Part shown: positions 22,865-31,408 of the stretch, one piece after another | How the letters are laid out: the number at the start of each line of letters is the position of its first letter | How positions within the stretch are numbered: the stretch's first letter is position 1 | Source: Candidatus Bathyarchaeota archaeon | Lineage (GTDB): Archaea > Thermoproteota > Bathyarchaeia > Bathyarchaeales > Bathycorpusculaceae | DNA length: 64,000 bases | NCBI GenBank assembly: GCA_029881805.1 | Contig: JAOULW010000002.1 | Coordinates: 1 to 64,000 of the forward strand | Reading direction: 5' to 3' | Notes under the pieces: model-generated | The model's database searches: none | What the model was told of the DNA's origin: nothing | The model's input: only the letters and a program-made list of their open reading frames with translations | Position numbers and translations under genes: made by a program

Positions 22865-23712
22865 ATCAGAGTCTCCGCCTTTGCCACTCTTGCCTTTTCC
22901 CTTAGCCTCTCGTACTCTCCCTCTTCAGCGTCTGGGTTTGAGCTTGAAGAACTGAGATTGCTTGATGATTCCAGATACCATTCTGAAGGGTATTCTCCAA
23001 GCTTCTTTTCGATGAGCTCCATAGCCTTGTTTACGGCTGATTCAAGCTCCGACTCCTTTTTCTCTCGAGCCCTGACGAGAACAAGATTCAGAGCCTTCAA
23101 CGCTTCGTAGAGGTTAGAACAACGAATCCTCTGCATGGTGATGGGTTCTTCCTGAGTTTTAGGAGAGCCATTGCTGTTTGGGTTTGAATGACTCGTGGGT
23201 AGTTCTTGTTTGAAAATGGCCAGGACGGGCGGGTACCAGCCCTTCTCCTTCTGCAGTTCATAGAACCTTTTTACAGCCTCTTCATAGTTGGCTGTTTCGA
23301 AAACAACTGTGTTATCGTGCACCAAGATCCACTTGATGGACGATGTTGTTTTCATCATTTCGAGAAGCTTTTTGGCTTTCTGAATTTCTTCTTCGGTTAC
23401 TCCATAGATCTCTTTCAGAATCTTTTCGCTGACTCCAGCCTTAAGAAGAGAGGCAATATCCTCTATTGACCCTGACGCTCTTTTTTCTAAAACTCTAAGC
23501 AAACTGCGTATCTTGTCTAAATGGGCTCTTACTTCTGAGATCATGTTGGCAGCTAAGAACTTCTTTGCCTCGCCAACTACCCTTTCGATGTCGATCAGCA
23601 GCGACTGCAACTGACTGCCTGAAAACGTCCCATCAACTTTAGCTTCGCTAATAGGCTCTTCAAAATATTTTTCAAGACGGATTTCCCAGTCCGCCTTTCC
23701 CTCTTCAGCCAT
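22861..23712 (-). CDS. Hypothetical helical protein of replication operon
   Basis: 283 residues from the ATG at 23712, chosen because AAGGAGG precedes it; a longer frame starts at 23757. Mostly helical and charged, with a central alpha-beta segment (IKWILVHDNTVVFETANYEEAVKRFYEL) and a Ser/Asn-rich tail. No motif recognised. It overlaps the PCNA/GINS fusion by 4 bp and the upstream gene by 8 bp, so translation is coupled. Confidence 0.6.
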   Translation of the reverse strand: MAEEGKADWEIRLEKYFEEPISEAKVDGTFSGSQLQSLLIDIERVVGEAKKFLAANMISEVRAHLDKIRSLLRVLEKRASGSIEDIASLLKAGVSEKILKEIYGVTEEEIQKAKKLLEMMKTTSSIKWILVHDNTVVFETANYEEAVKRFYELQKEKGWYPPVLAIFKQELPTSHSNPNSNGSPKTQEEPITMQRIRCSNLYEALKALNLVLVRAREKKESELESAVNKAMELIEKKLGEYPSEWYLESSSNLSSSSSNPDAEEGEYERLREKARVAKAETLI

Positions 23713-24037
23713 ACCCGTATGCCTCCTTGGATTCATGCATCTCTTTAAGGCGTTCAAACTCTCTCTGCCTGTCTTGTGTCAGCCTCTCAAAAGCGCGTTT
23801 AACCAGTCTGAACTCCATTTGGTCTTTGGGGTAGTAGGCTCTCATGAAGATGGGCATGCCATTTGAGCCTTGGGCGAAGTCAACTGCAATATTCTTCAAG
23901 GTTTTGGTTTCGCCTGTGAACTTCACTGGCTTGTTTCTTGTTGTCTTGTCTTCTACGACCCAGCATGTGGAAGCGTCGTAAAGAACTGCGAACTCGCTTT
24001 CTTCGATTACTGTCCAGCCCCAACTCACGGTTGTCAC
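23705..24037 (-). CDS. Hypothetical protein, first gene of replication operon
   Basis: 110 residues with a GTG start preceded by GGAGAT. An N-terminal beta-rich part (VSWGWTVIEESEFAVLYD ... CWVVEDKTTR) is followed by charged helices. Its fold looks like a small single-domain DNA-binding or OB-like protein, but I recognise no family. It is divergent from 24111-24371. Confidence 0.55.
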   Translation of the reverse strand: MTTVSWGWTVIEESEFAVLYDASTCWVVEDKTTRNKPVKFTGETKTLKNIAVDFAQGSNGMPIFMRAYYPKDQMEFRLVKRAFERLTQDRQREFERLKEMHESKEAYGYG

Positions 24038-24084
24038 ATCTCCGTTTGTTATTGTAAGGGAAAAGCTTTATAATAAGATTACCT

Positions 24085-24105
24085 CTATGGATACATGTAT
24101 GGTGA
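24085..24105 (+). promoter_or_regulatory. Element-wide operator, site 4
   Basis: CTATGGATACATGTATGGTGA, containing the perfect palindrome ATACATGTAT. It lies after the TATA-like CTTTATAAT (24066-24074) and its end forms the GGTGA ribosome binding site of the gene at 24111. Repressor binding would block both transcription and translation start. The divergent replication operon starts at 24037. Confidence 0.75.
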
Positions 24106-24110
24106 TATGA

Positions 24111-24371
24111 ATGGCTGAAAGAGCTATATCCGCATCAGATGCGGCAGGCATAGGAAAGCAGACGCCACGAGTCTACGTGCCGAGAATCATCCATGTAGAC
24201 TGGGCGACAATCCACGTGCTGATCGGCGTGGCAAGCCACGTAGCATGGAAAATCCTAGCCAAAAAATACAAAGTGATAAGGCTCAGGGGCAAGTTCTCGG
24301 AGCACAAGAGCGTCATATCAGACTTGATGAAGAAGTGGTGCTGGGAGCTCGTCGAAGGACGGATAACCTAA
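24111..24371 (+). CDS. Hypothetical small protein
   Basis: 86 residues, not recognised. It has a hydrophobic middle segment (WATIHVLIGVASHVAWKIL) and a basic C-terminal half. It follows an element-wide operator and is 25 bp upstream of the next gene. Possibly a membrane-associated structural protein. Confidence 0.6.
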   Translation: MAERAISASDAAGIGKQTPRVYVPRIIHVDWATIHVLIGVASHVAWKILAKKYKVIRLRGKFSEHKSVISDLMKKWCWELVEGRIT

Positions 24372-24396
24372 GCGAGCCAGCTGAGGTGAACAGAGC

Positions 24397-25053
24397 ATGG
24401 CTGGACCCGGAGAGTTCACGCTAACCAGTTGGCTTGACCCTGTCTTCGACTACTTCGCCAAACAAGCAGACATACCCACCGCCGACTACGCTGCTGTGGC
24501 TGGAGCAGAAGGCATAGGCGCCTCCATCGAATTCATCACGGACCTCTTCACCAAAGGGCTATTGAACAAAGCCATCAACTTCCTAGTGGGCATAACTTCT
24601 GCGGGCTACGGCATATGGGGCAAACCAACCCCGCAAAGACTGAGACGAGAGCTCATCACTTTGGGACAGCACGCCTTAACAAGAGTTGTCGATATGAAGC
24701 CCAGCGACGCGCTTGAACTGAGGCAAAGCATCGACACACTCGTAGAAGGTCTAAGGCTTGGAGACACAGGCAGAGTAGCCGAAGCCCTATTGCGCTCGCC
24801 AGAAGAACTTCGACAGATGCTCGCAGCCCTAGGCGCGCCAGTATCTCCTGCACCTCTAGAATTGCCTCCTACACCGCTTGCGCCCCCACTTGTTAGACCA
24901 ACCCTCGAAGGTGCTCTCCCAGCAGCGCTGTTTCCCGCGCCTCCAGCCCTACCACTTCCGCCAGCTGCACCACTGTTCCGCGCCACGTCTGACAGTTTCC
25001 AACCTCCTGCACCTTCTGTGGCTAAGAGACTGTTTAGAGAAACATTGGGTTAG
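24397..25053 (+). CDS. Structural-like protein with Pro/Ala-rich tail
   Basis: 218 residues. GAGGTGA precedes the ATG. The N-terminal half contains hydrophobic helices (about 33-75; TAGYGIWGKP end). The C-terminal 80 residues are Pro/Ala/Leu-rich low complexity (APLELPPTPLAPPLVRP). This layout suits a virion or scaffold component. No family recognised. Confidence 0.6.
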   Translation: MAGPGEFTLTSWLDPVFDYFAKQADIPTADYAAVAGAEGIGASIEFITDLFTKGLLNKAINFLVGITSAGYGIWGKPTPQRLRRELITLGQHALTRVVDMKPSDALELRQSIDTLVEGLRLGDTGRVAEALLRSPEELRQMLAALGAPVSPAPLELPPTPLAPPLVRPTLEGALPAALFPAPPALPLPPAAPLFRATSDSFQPPAPSVAKRLFRETLG

Positions 25054-25159
25054 ACAACATCGCCAAAGGCAAAACTCAACGTGCGCTACGCTTGAAGATG
25101 CTTGGGGTTAGTGCAGACGCTTTCTCTTTCTTACAGGTTTTGCGCGTGACGGTGCCAAA

Positions 25160-26977
25160 GTGTTACCAGTCAACCAAGTGTTAGTGGGCGACTCCGTTAA
25201 TGTAATGAAAGGTTTTCCAGAAGAAAGTATCGACATGGTAATGTTTTCGCCGCCCTACTATGGGCTTCGCAATTATGGTGAGGCTACAGAAACAGTGTGG
25301 GGTGGTGAGGAGAACTGTAGCCATGAATGGATTGGAGAGAGAATGATTCTTGTTCATGAAAACCGCAATTTTTCAAGAGGGACACAAGAAGATGTCCGTG
25401 GAGATAAGCCAACAACTTACATTAAGAAGTATGATGATAGAAAAGCCGGCTTTTGTGTTAAATGTGGCGCGTGGAAGGGGCAGCTTGGTTTAGAACCTTC
25501 ATGGCAAATGTATGTTGCGCACATGGGCGAAGTCTGCCGAGAATTGAAGCGTGTTCTGAAAAAGACTGGAAGCATGTACATTGTGCTTGGAGATACCTAC
25601 GCTGGTTCTCATTGTGGCAAAGGCGATAAACGCCTTAAACCCAACAAACAGAAAGCTCAATTTCTATATGAAAAACCTAGTCCTCAAGCAAACATTACCG
25701 ATTATCAGCCTAAGTGTTTGATAGGTATTCCTTGGCGTGTAGCTTTCGCCTTAATAGATGATGGCTGGGTTTTGCGTGAAAGAATTGTTTGGCACAAGGG
25801 TAACGCAATGCCTGGGAGTCAGAAGGATAGGCTAACACAAACTTGCGAGATGATATTCCATTTTGTAAAGAACACTGGAAAGGCGTTGCTTTGGCGAAAC
25901 GAGCTGACAAGCGAATGGCTCACCGAAAGACCGAAGCAAGTTTACTTTCATGTTGAAACTCGCGAGTTGAGAGATGAGTGTCAGCCGAAGGAGGAAAGGT
26001 ATGCTGTTGACGAGTTTGGCAGTAGGCATCTGGTTTGGAAACCATTGTGGAGAGGCTTCGACTACTACTACGAGCTTGACGCAATTCGTGAAGCGCCAAA
26101 ATCATTACGCCCCTCTGGGAACAAGGCGCGTAAGCCATCATTACAACCAAACGGCAAAGGTCATGTAGGTAGATGTATCCCTTGGATTCCTTTCAAAAAT
26201 CCTAAACATCCTCTTTTAGGCAAGAATCTTGGAAACGTAACCTCTGAGCGTGTCAAGGCAAACATTGAGCATTTCGTTCCGAAGGGAAGTGGCGGACATT
26301 ACGCATACGGAGGCTTAGACTCAAAAGAGGGTAAGCATGATCATCCTTCAGGCAAGAATCCAGGCGATGTGTTTCAAACAAACAAGAAGCCGTATGTGGG
26401 AAATGACCCGCATAGAATGCGACTTAAAAAAGAACAATACCTTGCATTAGACTCTTCTAGGCCGATGGACTTGTCACATCCCAAGGGTAAGAATCCAGGC
26501 GACGTTGTTCTGACCAAGCATGACTTAGCTGTTAACCGTGTTGGAAACCTTAGCTACACAGACCCTCTTCACGTTAAGGCATATAACATTAGGGGAAAGA
26601 ACCCTGGTGATGTGATAAAATGGGCTAATGTTCCAGGGCAAGCTCAGCAAGGCAATTTCGGGCATGGAGGCACGCATGGAAATCTTTTCAATCATCCAGA
26701 TGGTAAGAACCCCGGAGATTTCTGGAGCATCAGCACTAAACCGTTTAAGGGCGCACACTTTGCCGTCTATCCAGAAGCCATCTGCGTTAAGCCTATTCTT
26801 TCGAGTTGCCCTCATGAAGGGATAATATTAGATCCTATGTGCGAAAGCGGAACTACACTGGCTATCGCCAAAAAGCTTGGCCGCAGATACATTGGAATAG
26901 AAATTAACCCTAAATACGTCAGTATTGCCAATGAACGTTTGCTCACGATTAGTCCCACCAAACCGCTCATCTCCTAG
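25160..26977 (+). CDS. Site-specific DNA methyltransferase (N4-cytosine/N6-adenine) with repeated GKNPGD motifs
   Basis: 605 residues, GTG start. Catalytic motif IV is FSPPYYGL (about residue 30) and the SAM-binding motif is DPMCESGTT (about residue 558), the beta-class order (catalytic before SAM site). A CxxC is at about 98-101. The motif GKNPGD, normally present once before the SAM motif, occurs in five versions at about residues 354 (GKNLGN), 398, 443, 479 and 515, spaced 36-45 residues. The repeats may be target-recognition modules. No restriction partner is adjacent, so it is probably a protective orphan methyltransferase of the element. Confidence 0.85.
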   Translation: MLPVNQVLVGDSVNVMKGFPEESIDMVMFSPPYYGLRNYGEATETVWGGEENCSHEWIGERMILVHENRNFSRGTQEDVRGDKPTTYIKKYDDRKAGFCVKCGAWKGQLGLEPSWQMYVAHMGEVCRELKRVLKKTGSMYIVLGDTYAGSHCGKGDKRLKPNKQKAQFLYEKPSPQANITDYQPKCLIGIPWRVAFALIDDGWVLRERIVWHKGNAMPGSQKDRLTQTCEMIFHFVKNTGKALLWRNELTSEWLTERPKQVYFHVETRELRDECQPKEERYAVDEFGSRHLVWKPLWRGFDYYYELDAIREAPKSLRPSGNKARKPSLQPNGKGHVGRCIPWIPFKNPKHPLLGKNLGNVTSERVKANIEHFVPKGSGGHYAYGGLDSKEGKHDHPSGKNPGDVFQTNKKPYVGNDPHRMRLKKEQYLALDSSRPMDLSHPKGKNPGDVVLTKHDLAVNRVGNLSYTDPLHVKAYNIRGKNPGDVIKWANVPGQAQQGNFGHGGTHGNLFNHPDGKNPGDFWSISTKPFKGAHFAVYPEAICVKPILSSCPHEGIILDPMCESGTTLAIAKKLGRRYIGIEINPKYVSIANERLLTISPTKPLIS

Positions 26978-27149
26978 TTTCTCTGAACAAGGGCTTAAGC
27001 TTACTTCTTTCAATGATGTATCTCTCTCCAGTTTTTATCCACACCAAAACATCGCCATCTTTCAAGTCAAGTTCTCTGCGTACCTGACTTGGGACCTGTG
27101 TCTTACCTTTTTGAAAGATTTTTGATGTGGCTACTATTTGCTCTGTCAG
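26967..27149 (-). CDS. AbrB-family (swapped-hairpin) DNA-binding protein
   Basis: 60 residues, apparently with a CTG start at 27149, since a stop lies two codons upstream and no ATG/GTG/TTG is in frame before the domain. GGGATGAG precedes it. QIVATSKIFQKGKTQVP, VRRELDLKDGDVLVWI and ERYIIERS match the AbrB/SpoVT fold closely. Its end overlaps the methyltransferase gene by 11 bp, convergently. It is a candidate regulator for the operator at 27213-27233 just upstream. The unusual start makes a sequence or assembly error possible. Confidence 0.65.
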   Translation of the reverse strand: MTEQIVATSKIFQKGKTQVPSQVRRELDLKDGDVLVWIKTGERYIIERSKLKPLFRETRR

Positions 27150-27212
27150 TGCTCATCCCTTGCGACGTACATCTTCGTATATGTTTGTACGGACAAGTTA
27201 ATATGTTTACCT

Positions 27213-27233
27213 GTATGGATACATGAGTGGTGA
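27213..27233 (+). promoter_or_regulatory. Element-wide operator, site 5
   Basis: GTATGGATACATGAGTGGTGA, with the TGTAT-GG-ATACA palindrome at its left. It ends 6 bp before the ATG at 27240 and supplies its GGTGA ribosome binding site. Confidence 0.75.
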
Positions 27234-27239
27234 ATAAAA

Positions 27240-27743
27240 ATGCCTGGACTAGGTAAAGGCTTGCCCGACATACCCGAATGGATGGCTCTCCAGCTTGCAG
27301 CGCTAGAAGAGTCCACTTTGACGAAGACAAAAGAATGGAATCCCGTAGCTGACGGTGTTAGACCCCTAAGACCTGAGGATCTGGACCTTCCAGAGGGAAC
27401 TTACGGGTTTGATGTGCCAGCAGGAGAGTACAGAATAGTCTCCACATACAGCTTGCCTTCAGGCGTGGGTGTACAGTTCTGCGGTTGGTTCTGCGACGGG
27501 GACCTAGGCTACAACAGCTACCTCCGCGTCATCATCAACGGAGTGAAGAGACAAGAAATCAGCGCAAGAGTGCCCTACCAACAGCGCAGCAGATACGTCC
27601 TAACCCTCGAACAGATCGCTTATGCACGAGAAAACGACAAAGTCACCTTGTTAGTCTTTAATGGCACCGCGGCTCCAGTTGAGCTCTGCATCTTTCCCAT
27701 AGCCTTCGTTGCGGGACCAAGAAAAACACTGCTAATCGAGTAG
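27240..27743 (+). CDS. Hypothetical beta-rich protein, probably structural
   Basis: 167 residues, not recognised. The second half is predicted beta-sandwich (GTYGFDVPAGEYRIVSTY ... KVTLLVFNGTAAPVELCIFPIAF). No signal peptide. It is a single-gene unit under an element-wide operator. Similar small jelly-roll-like proteins occur in archaeal virions, but no specific match is claimed. Confidence 0.6.
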   Translation: MPGLGKGLPDIPEWMALQLAALEESTLTKTKEWNPVADGVRPLRPEDLDLPEGTYGFDVPAGEYRIVSTYSLPSGVGVQFCGWFCDGDLGYNSYLRVIINGVKRQEISARVPYQQRSRYVLTLEQIAYARENDKVTLLVFNGTAAPVELCIFPIAFVAGPRKTLLIE

Positions 27744-27805
27744 CTAACATCTACTTCCTGAACTTCCTAGCACAAAAGTCTATACACTGATGACTTTCCT
27801 TGCAC

Positions 27806-27851
27806 ATAGTTGCTATTTTACTATAAACTTGATAGTTTAAATACTTTACTT
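27806..27851. repeat. 46-bp inverted repeat, left copy (ModA-like gene promoter)
   Basis: A perfect reverse complement of 31409-31454. It contains a CTAT-N7-ATAG dyad, TTTAAATA (TATA-like) and TACTTTAC, which is answered by GTAAAGTA at 27867-27874. It lies 48 bp upstream of the ModA-like gene start. Confidence 0.85.
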
Positions 27852-27898
27852 TCGATACTTTTGTATGTAAAGTACAAAGAAATTAGGTGACTGCATTA

Positions 27899-28606
27899 AT
27901 GACCTCGCAAACGAATCAGCTTCAAGTCTATTCCGCCGGAGCCGTTGCTCCGCCTCTTCAAAAAGCCATCGATGTTTTCGAGAATAAGTTTGAAATACGC
28001 TGCAAGTTGACGGTTGGCAAGCCAAGTAACCTTCTGGCCGCGATAGCCGTATCTAAGCAAGGCGATGTCATCTCGTGCGGAGCTGAATACGTTTTAGACG
28101 AGGCAGAAGACCGTGGATTAGTCGTCAAAGGTTCAAGAAGGAGTATGGGTTTTCGGAGATCAGTCATCATTGTTCCCATAGGAAACCCCGCGAAAATTAC
28201 TTCTCTGCAGGATTTGTGTCGAGAGAACGTTCGAATTGGAATAGCCGTTGATGGATGCTTGAAGGGCGTATGGGACGATATTGCAAGTAAGGCTGGATTG
28301 ACTGACCAGATCAGGCGAAACATCACCCATCATGCGGATGCATGCGGTTCGCTCATGGGCTTGATTCATCAGGATAAGGTTGACGCCATATTCGGTTGGA
28401 ATGCATTCCAATCTGTGTGGCCTGATACTTGCGAAGTGATCGAGCTACCTTCTGACCTTCAAGTCTTCAGGAGCACGGTAGTAGCCATGGTTTCTTACAC
28501 TGGAGATGCCAAGCTATCTCAAAAATTCATCGATTTCCTAACCTCAGATGAGGTGAGAAAAATTTATTCTGACTACGGCTGGGTTCATAAGCAACAGGAA
28601 ATTTGA
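27899..28606 (+). CDS. ModA-like substrate-binding domain without signal peptide
   Basis: 235 residues from the ATG at 27899 (GGTGA upstream; an in-frame GTG is at 27887). LQVYSAGAVAPPLQKAIDVFENKF and CKLTVGKPSNLLAAI match the N-terminus of molybdate/tungstate-binding ModA/WtpA proteins, as do SVIIVPIGNPAKITSLQDL and the C-terminal FIDFLTSDEVRKIYSDYGW. There is no signal peptide or lipobox, so it should be cytoplasmic, acting as sensor rather than transporter receptor. It converges on the ABC permease genes and has the 46-bp operator-like repeat upstream. Confidence 0.8.
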   Translation: MTSQTNQLQVYSAGAVAPPLQKAIDVFENKFEIRCKLTVGKPSNLLAAIAVSKQGDVISCGAEYVLDEAEDRGLVVKGSRRSMGFRRSVIIVPIGNPAKITSLQDLCRENVRIGIAVDGCLKGVWDDIASKAGLTDQIRRNITHHADACGSLMGLIHQDKVDAIFGWNAFQSVWPDTCEVIELPSDLQVFRSTVVAMVSYTGDAKLSQKFIDFLTSDEVRKIYSDYGWVHKQQEI

Positions 28607-28612
28607 TAGAGA

Positions 28613-29362
28613 TCATTCAAGTCTTTTTTGAAGCACTTTAGCCGCTATCACCAAGAGCACAAAAGAGAATAGGGCAAGAGCAAGAATATCGAGCAAGTAT
28701 GTGAAAGTAACCGCTGAATCATTCATAGAAGTCCTCAATGCCTCAACAGAATACGTGAGAGGCAAGAAACGAGCGACAACCGACAATTGTGAAGGCATAA
28801 GCTCCAAGGGAACAAAGGTTCCAGCAAGAAAAGCCATGGGAAATCGCAGAAAGTTAGAGAGCATCTGAGCCTCAGGAACCCACTTTGCATAGGCAGAAAC
28901 CAGTACACCGAGTGCTGAAAAAGTCAACGAAGAAAATGCAATGGCGATGAAAACCAGCATAGGGTTCGCTACAACAGTTCCAGAGACGATGGATAATGGA
29001 ATAAGAATCACGGTTGCAAGGACCAACCCGAAGAAAAAGCCTGCCACAGCTTTTCCAAAAAGCAAAGTGAAGAATGAAACAGGCGCCGCAAGTAGCCTCT
29101 CAAACGTGCCAGTCTGCTTCTCAAGGACTATGGCCACGGCTTCAATCGAGGTGGTCCCAAATAATATCACAAGGGAAGTTAGTCCTGAGACAATTAAGCT
29201 GGAATTCATTTGGCCAGCAATAGAAAATGCGAGGAACAATGAAATAGGCATTAACAAACCGTATGTGAAATTCGGAGCCTTAAAATAGTAAACTTTCGCG
29301 TCTTTTTTAGCAATGTAGAACGCTTTTACGAAACTATCAACCCACTTGTTTGAAGCAGCCAT
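28613..29362 (-). CDS. ABC-2 type exporter permease
   Basis: 249 residues, six membrane helices, ABC-2 family pattern: LEKQTGTFERLLAAPVS (the conserved E-x-x-x-GT-x-x-LLAAP segment), GLVLATVILIPLS, and LPLTYSVEALRT near the C-terminus. It lies 26 bp after the second permease gene 29389-30126, and the two probably form a heterodimeric channel with the ATPase encoded upstream. Confidence 0.9.
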   Translation of the reverse strand: MAASNKWVDSFVKAFYIAKKDAKVYYFKAPNFTYGLLMPISLFLAFSIAGQMNSSLIVSGLTSLVILFGTTSIEAVAIVLEKQTGTFERLLAAPVSFFTLLFGKAVAGFFFGLVLATVILIPLSIVSGTVVANPMLVFIAIAFSSLTFSALGVLVSAYAKWVPEAQMLSNFLRFPMAFLAGTFVPLELMPSQLSVVARFLPLTYSVEALRTSMNDSAVTFTYLLDILALALFSFVLLVIAAKVLQKRLE

Positions 29363-29388
29363 CTTTCACAATTCTCCCTGAGGCGTTT

Positions 29389-30126
29389 TTAGTGAATCGT
29401 TCTCTTAAGAATCAAAACCGCTGCTGTAAGAAAGAAGACAGAGAACAAAATCAGGGCTGCCGAGTCCAAGAGAAACAATTGAGAAACTATCTGGCCTGTC
29501 ATAGCCTGCTGCATCATGTCAACCGCGTATGTGAGTGGAAGCAGATAGGCTATGAGTTGAAGAACGTTCGGCATAGTCGCAACTGGAATGAGCACTCCAC
29601 TCAAGAAGACCATTGAAACGCGGAGAAGTGTTGCAGGGGGCATAGCTTCGGGTATATCTCGAAATGGCGCCGATATGCACGCACCCAATGCCGAAAAAGC
29701 AAATGACGAAAGTATGATCCCAAAAGCGAAAAGCAAGGGATAGGTGAGAGTAGCTCCGGAAAGCGGTATGACAATTAATGAATAAGCCAGTGAAAGGACT
29801 ACGCCGAAAAAGAACCCTCCTAATGCCTTGCCAACTATTATCGTAGTCAATGAAACTGGGGCGGCCAGCAACCTGTCAAAAGTTCCCTTTGCCCTTTCCA
29901 ACGGCAACGCAATGGATTGAATTGCTCCAGCGCCAAAAAGCGCCGCCATCGCCACAAGACCCGGTATAGTCGAGGAGATCTCTGTGGGTCTTCCCACCGA
30001 GAAAGCCAGATAAATGATTGCTGGAAGAAACAGTCCGAAAGTGACGTTTGGCCACTTGAAAAAGTATACCTTTGCATCTTTCTTAGCTATGTGAACTGCC
30101 TGGATTATGCTCTTCGTCTTAACCAC
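29389..30126 (-). CDS. ABC-2 type exporter permease
   Basis: 245 residues, six membrane helices, paralogous to the neighbouring 28613-29362. ERAKGTFDRLLAAPVSLTTI and LPLTYAVDMMQQ are the family signatures. It overlaps the ATPase gene by 8 bp. Exported substrate unknown. Confidence 0.9.
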   Translation of the reverse strand: MVKTKSIIQAVHIAKKDAKVYFFKWPNVTFGLFLPAIIYLAFSVGRPTEISSTIPGLVAMAALFGAGAIQSIALPLERAKGTFDRLLAAPVSLTTIIVGKALGGFFFGVVLSLAYSLIVIPLSGATLTYPLLFAFGIILSSFAFSALGACISAPFRDIPEAMPPATLLRVSMVFLSGVLIPVATMPNVLQLIAYLLPLTYAVDMMQQAMTGQIVSQLFLLDSAALILFSVFFLTAAVLILKRTIH

Positions 30127-31102
30127 TACCTCCGCCTTCTTTCTTGACTGGCTCCTTTTCAGTTGCCATAACTTCTGGACTCAATCCTGTGATTTTGGCA
30201 AAAGCGTCTTCCAAGCTTGGTTTCAACGTGTTAATCGATACGACCTTCAAACGTTTCTTGCGCGCAAAATCAATGATGATTGGCACCACTTCTGAAACGT
30301 CCTCAACATAAAGCCTAAGCTTGTCACCAACTCTTGAAACATGGCTTACAAAGCGTAACTCTTTAAGCTGACTGGTGAATTCCTGCGCTGGACTAAACGA
30401 GACCTCGATGATGCGATGCTCTTCCACGGTTGCCTTGAGCTTTTCAGGATTGTCTAACGCAACTATTTTCCCTTGATTGATTATGGCGACACGTTGACAC
30501 AGTTGGTCGGCTTCTTCAATGTAGTGTGTGGTGAGAAAAATAGTTGCGCCGCCTTCATTCAGCTCTTTGATGAGATTTCGAATCATTCTGGAGCTTTGAA
30601 CATCGAGGCCGGTTGTGGGTTCGTCCAAAAAAAATATTGCAGGTTTATGAATTAAAGCAGCGGCTATTGTCAGACGTCTCTTCATTCCCTTGGAAAAATT
30701 GCCCACGTGGTCCCTACGGCGCTCATAAAGTCCAAAGAGTTCAAGGGACTCCTTCGTCCTTTTCTCTCGCTCTTTCTTGGGTACGCCGTAGAGTTGAGCC
30801 GCAAAAATGAGGTTATCCCAAGCGCTCATTTCATCATAGAGGTTAGAAACTTCTGGCACCAATCCAATGTGCTCTTTAGCTGTGGTCGATTCTCGCAAAA
30901 TATCGAAGCCGGCGACCGCTGCTGCGCCAGAAGTTGGTTTCGTGAGTCCTGTGAGCATTCGCAATGTGGTCGTTTTCCCAGCTCCATTCGGACCCAAAAA
31001 GCCAAAGACTTCGCCGGATTTGACCTCAAAAGAAACATGATCGACCGCTAACAATTTGCCATAATACTTGGTTAGATTTGAAACCTCTATTGCGTTATCC
31101 AT
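30119..31102 (-). CDS. ABC transporter ATPase (DrrA/CcmA type)
   Basis: 327 residues. Walker A GPNGAGKTT (about 39-47), signature FSKGMKRRLTIA in place of LSGGQ, Walker B IFFLDEPTTGLD, and H-loop LTTHYIEEAD. The C-terminal extension (about 225-310) is the DUF4162-type domain of DrrA-like exporter ATPases. First transporter gene in the operon with two ABC-2 permeases. Upstream is a small metal-binding-like protein and the HxlR-controlled promoter. Confidence 0.94.
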   Translation of the reverse strand: MDNAIEVSNLTKYYGKLLAVDHVSFEVKSGEVFGFLGPNGAGKTTTLRMLTGLTKPTSGAAAVAGFDILRESTTAKEHIGLVPEVSNLYDEMSAWDNLIFAAQLYGVPKKEREKRTKESLELFGLYERRRDHVGNFSKGMKRRLTIAAALIHKPAIFFLDEPTTGLDVQSSRMIRNLIKELNEGGATIFLTTHYIEEADQLCQRVAIINQGKIVALDNPEKLKATVEEHRIIEVSFSPAQEFTSQLKELRFVSHVSRVGDKLRLYVEDVSEVVPIIIDFARKKRLKVVSINTLKPSLEDAFAKITGLSPEVMATEKEPVKKEGGGSG

Positions 31103-31197
31103 TTTTGCGTGACCTTTCCACAGATTGTAATTTTTTACGGGCTATTAATCTATGCTATAAAAAAAGGAGGGAAGCTGCACTTGAGTCATGAATCCTT

Positions 31198-31371
31198 TCA
31201 ACTTTTTAGTTCCTTGATTCGCTCTGTTACTGCCGCCAGTTCTTTTTTGAGTTCCTCGGCATAGCTTTCCAACTGCTCGATTTTTTCCTCCTTCGTCAAG
31301 AAATGTCTTCCGTAGGGATGTCTGTGTGGTCCCATGTGATGAGGCGGCATGCAACCACATTCTCTACACAT
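31198..31371 (-). CDS. DUF5320-like small Cys/His-rich coiled-coil protein
   Basis: 57 residues with GGAGGTGG before the ATG. The N-terminus MCRECGCMPPHHMGPHRHP has three Cys and five His, suitable for metal or cofactor binding. The C-terminal half is a coiled coil (KEEKIEQLESYAEELKKEL). Such proteins, often near ParA-like or metal-related genes, are common in anaerobic archaea. First gene of the ABC operon and divergent from the HxlR regulator. A longer frame on the same strand (31145-31360) is only its shadow. Confidence 0.8.
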   Translation of the reverse strand: MCRECGCMPPHHMGPHRHPYGRHFLTKEEKIEQLESYAEELKKELAAVTERIKELKS

Positions 31372-31408
31372 CCATTAACCACCTCCAATTTTTTGGTTAA
31401 ACTATCAT

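Noticed and set aside
24878-25111. 77-codon frame overlapping the Pro/Ala-rich protein
   Set aside because: Alternate frame of a low-complexity gene; no own start signal.
31145-31360. 71-codon minus-strand frame
   Set aside because: Shadow of the DUF5320-like gene at 31198-31371, which has a better ribosome binding site and a coherent protein.
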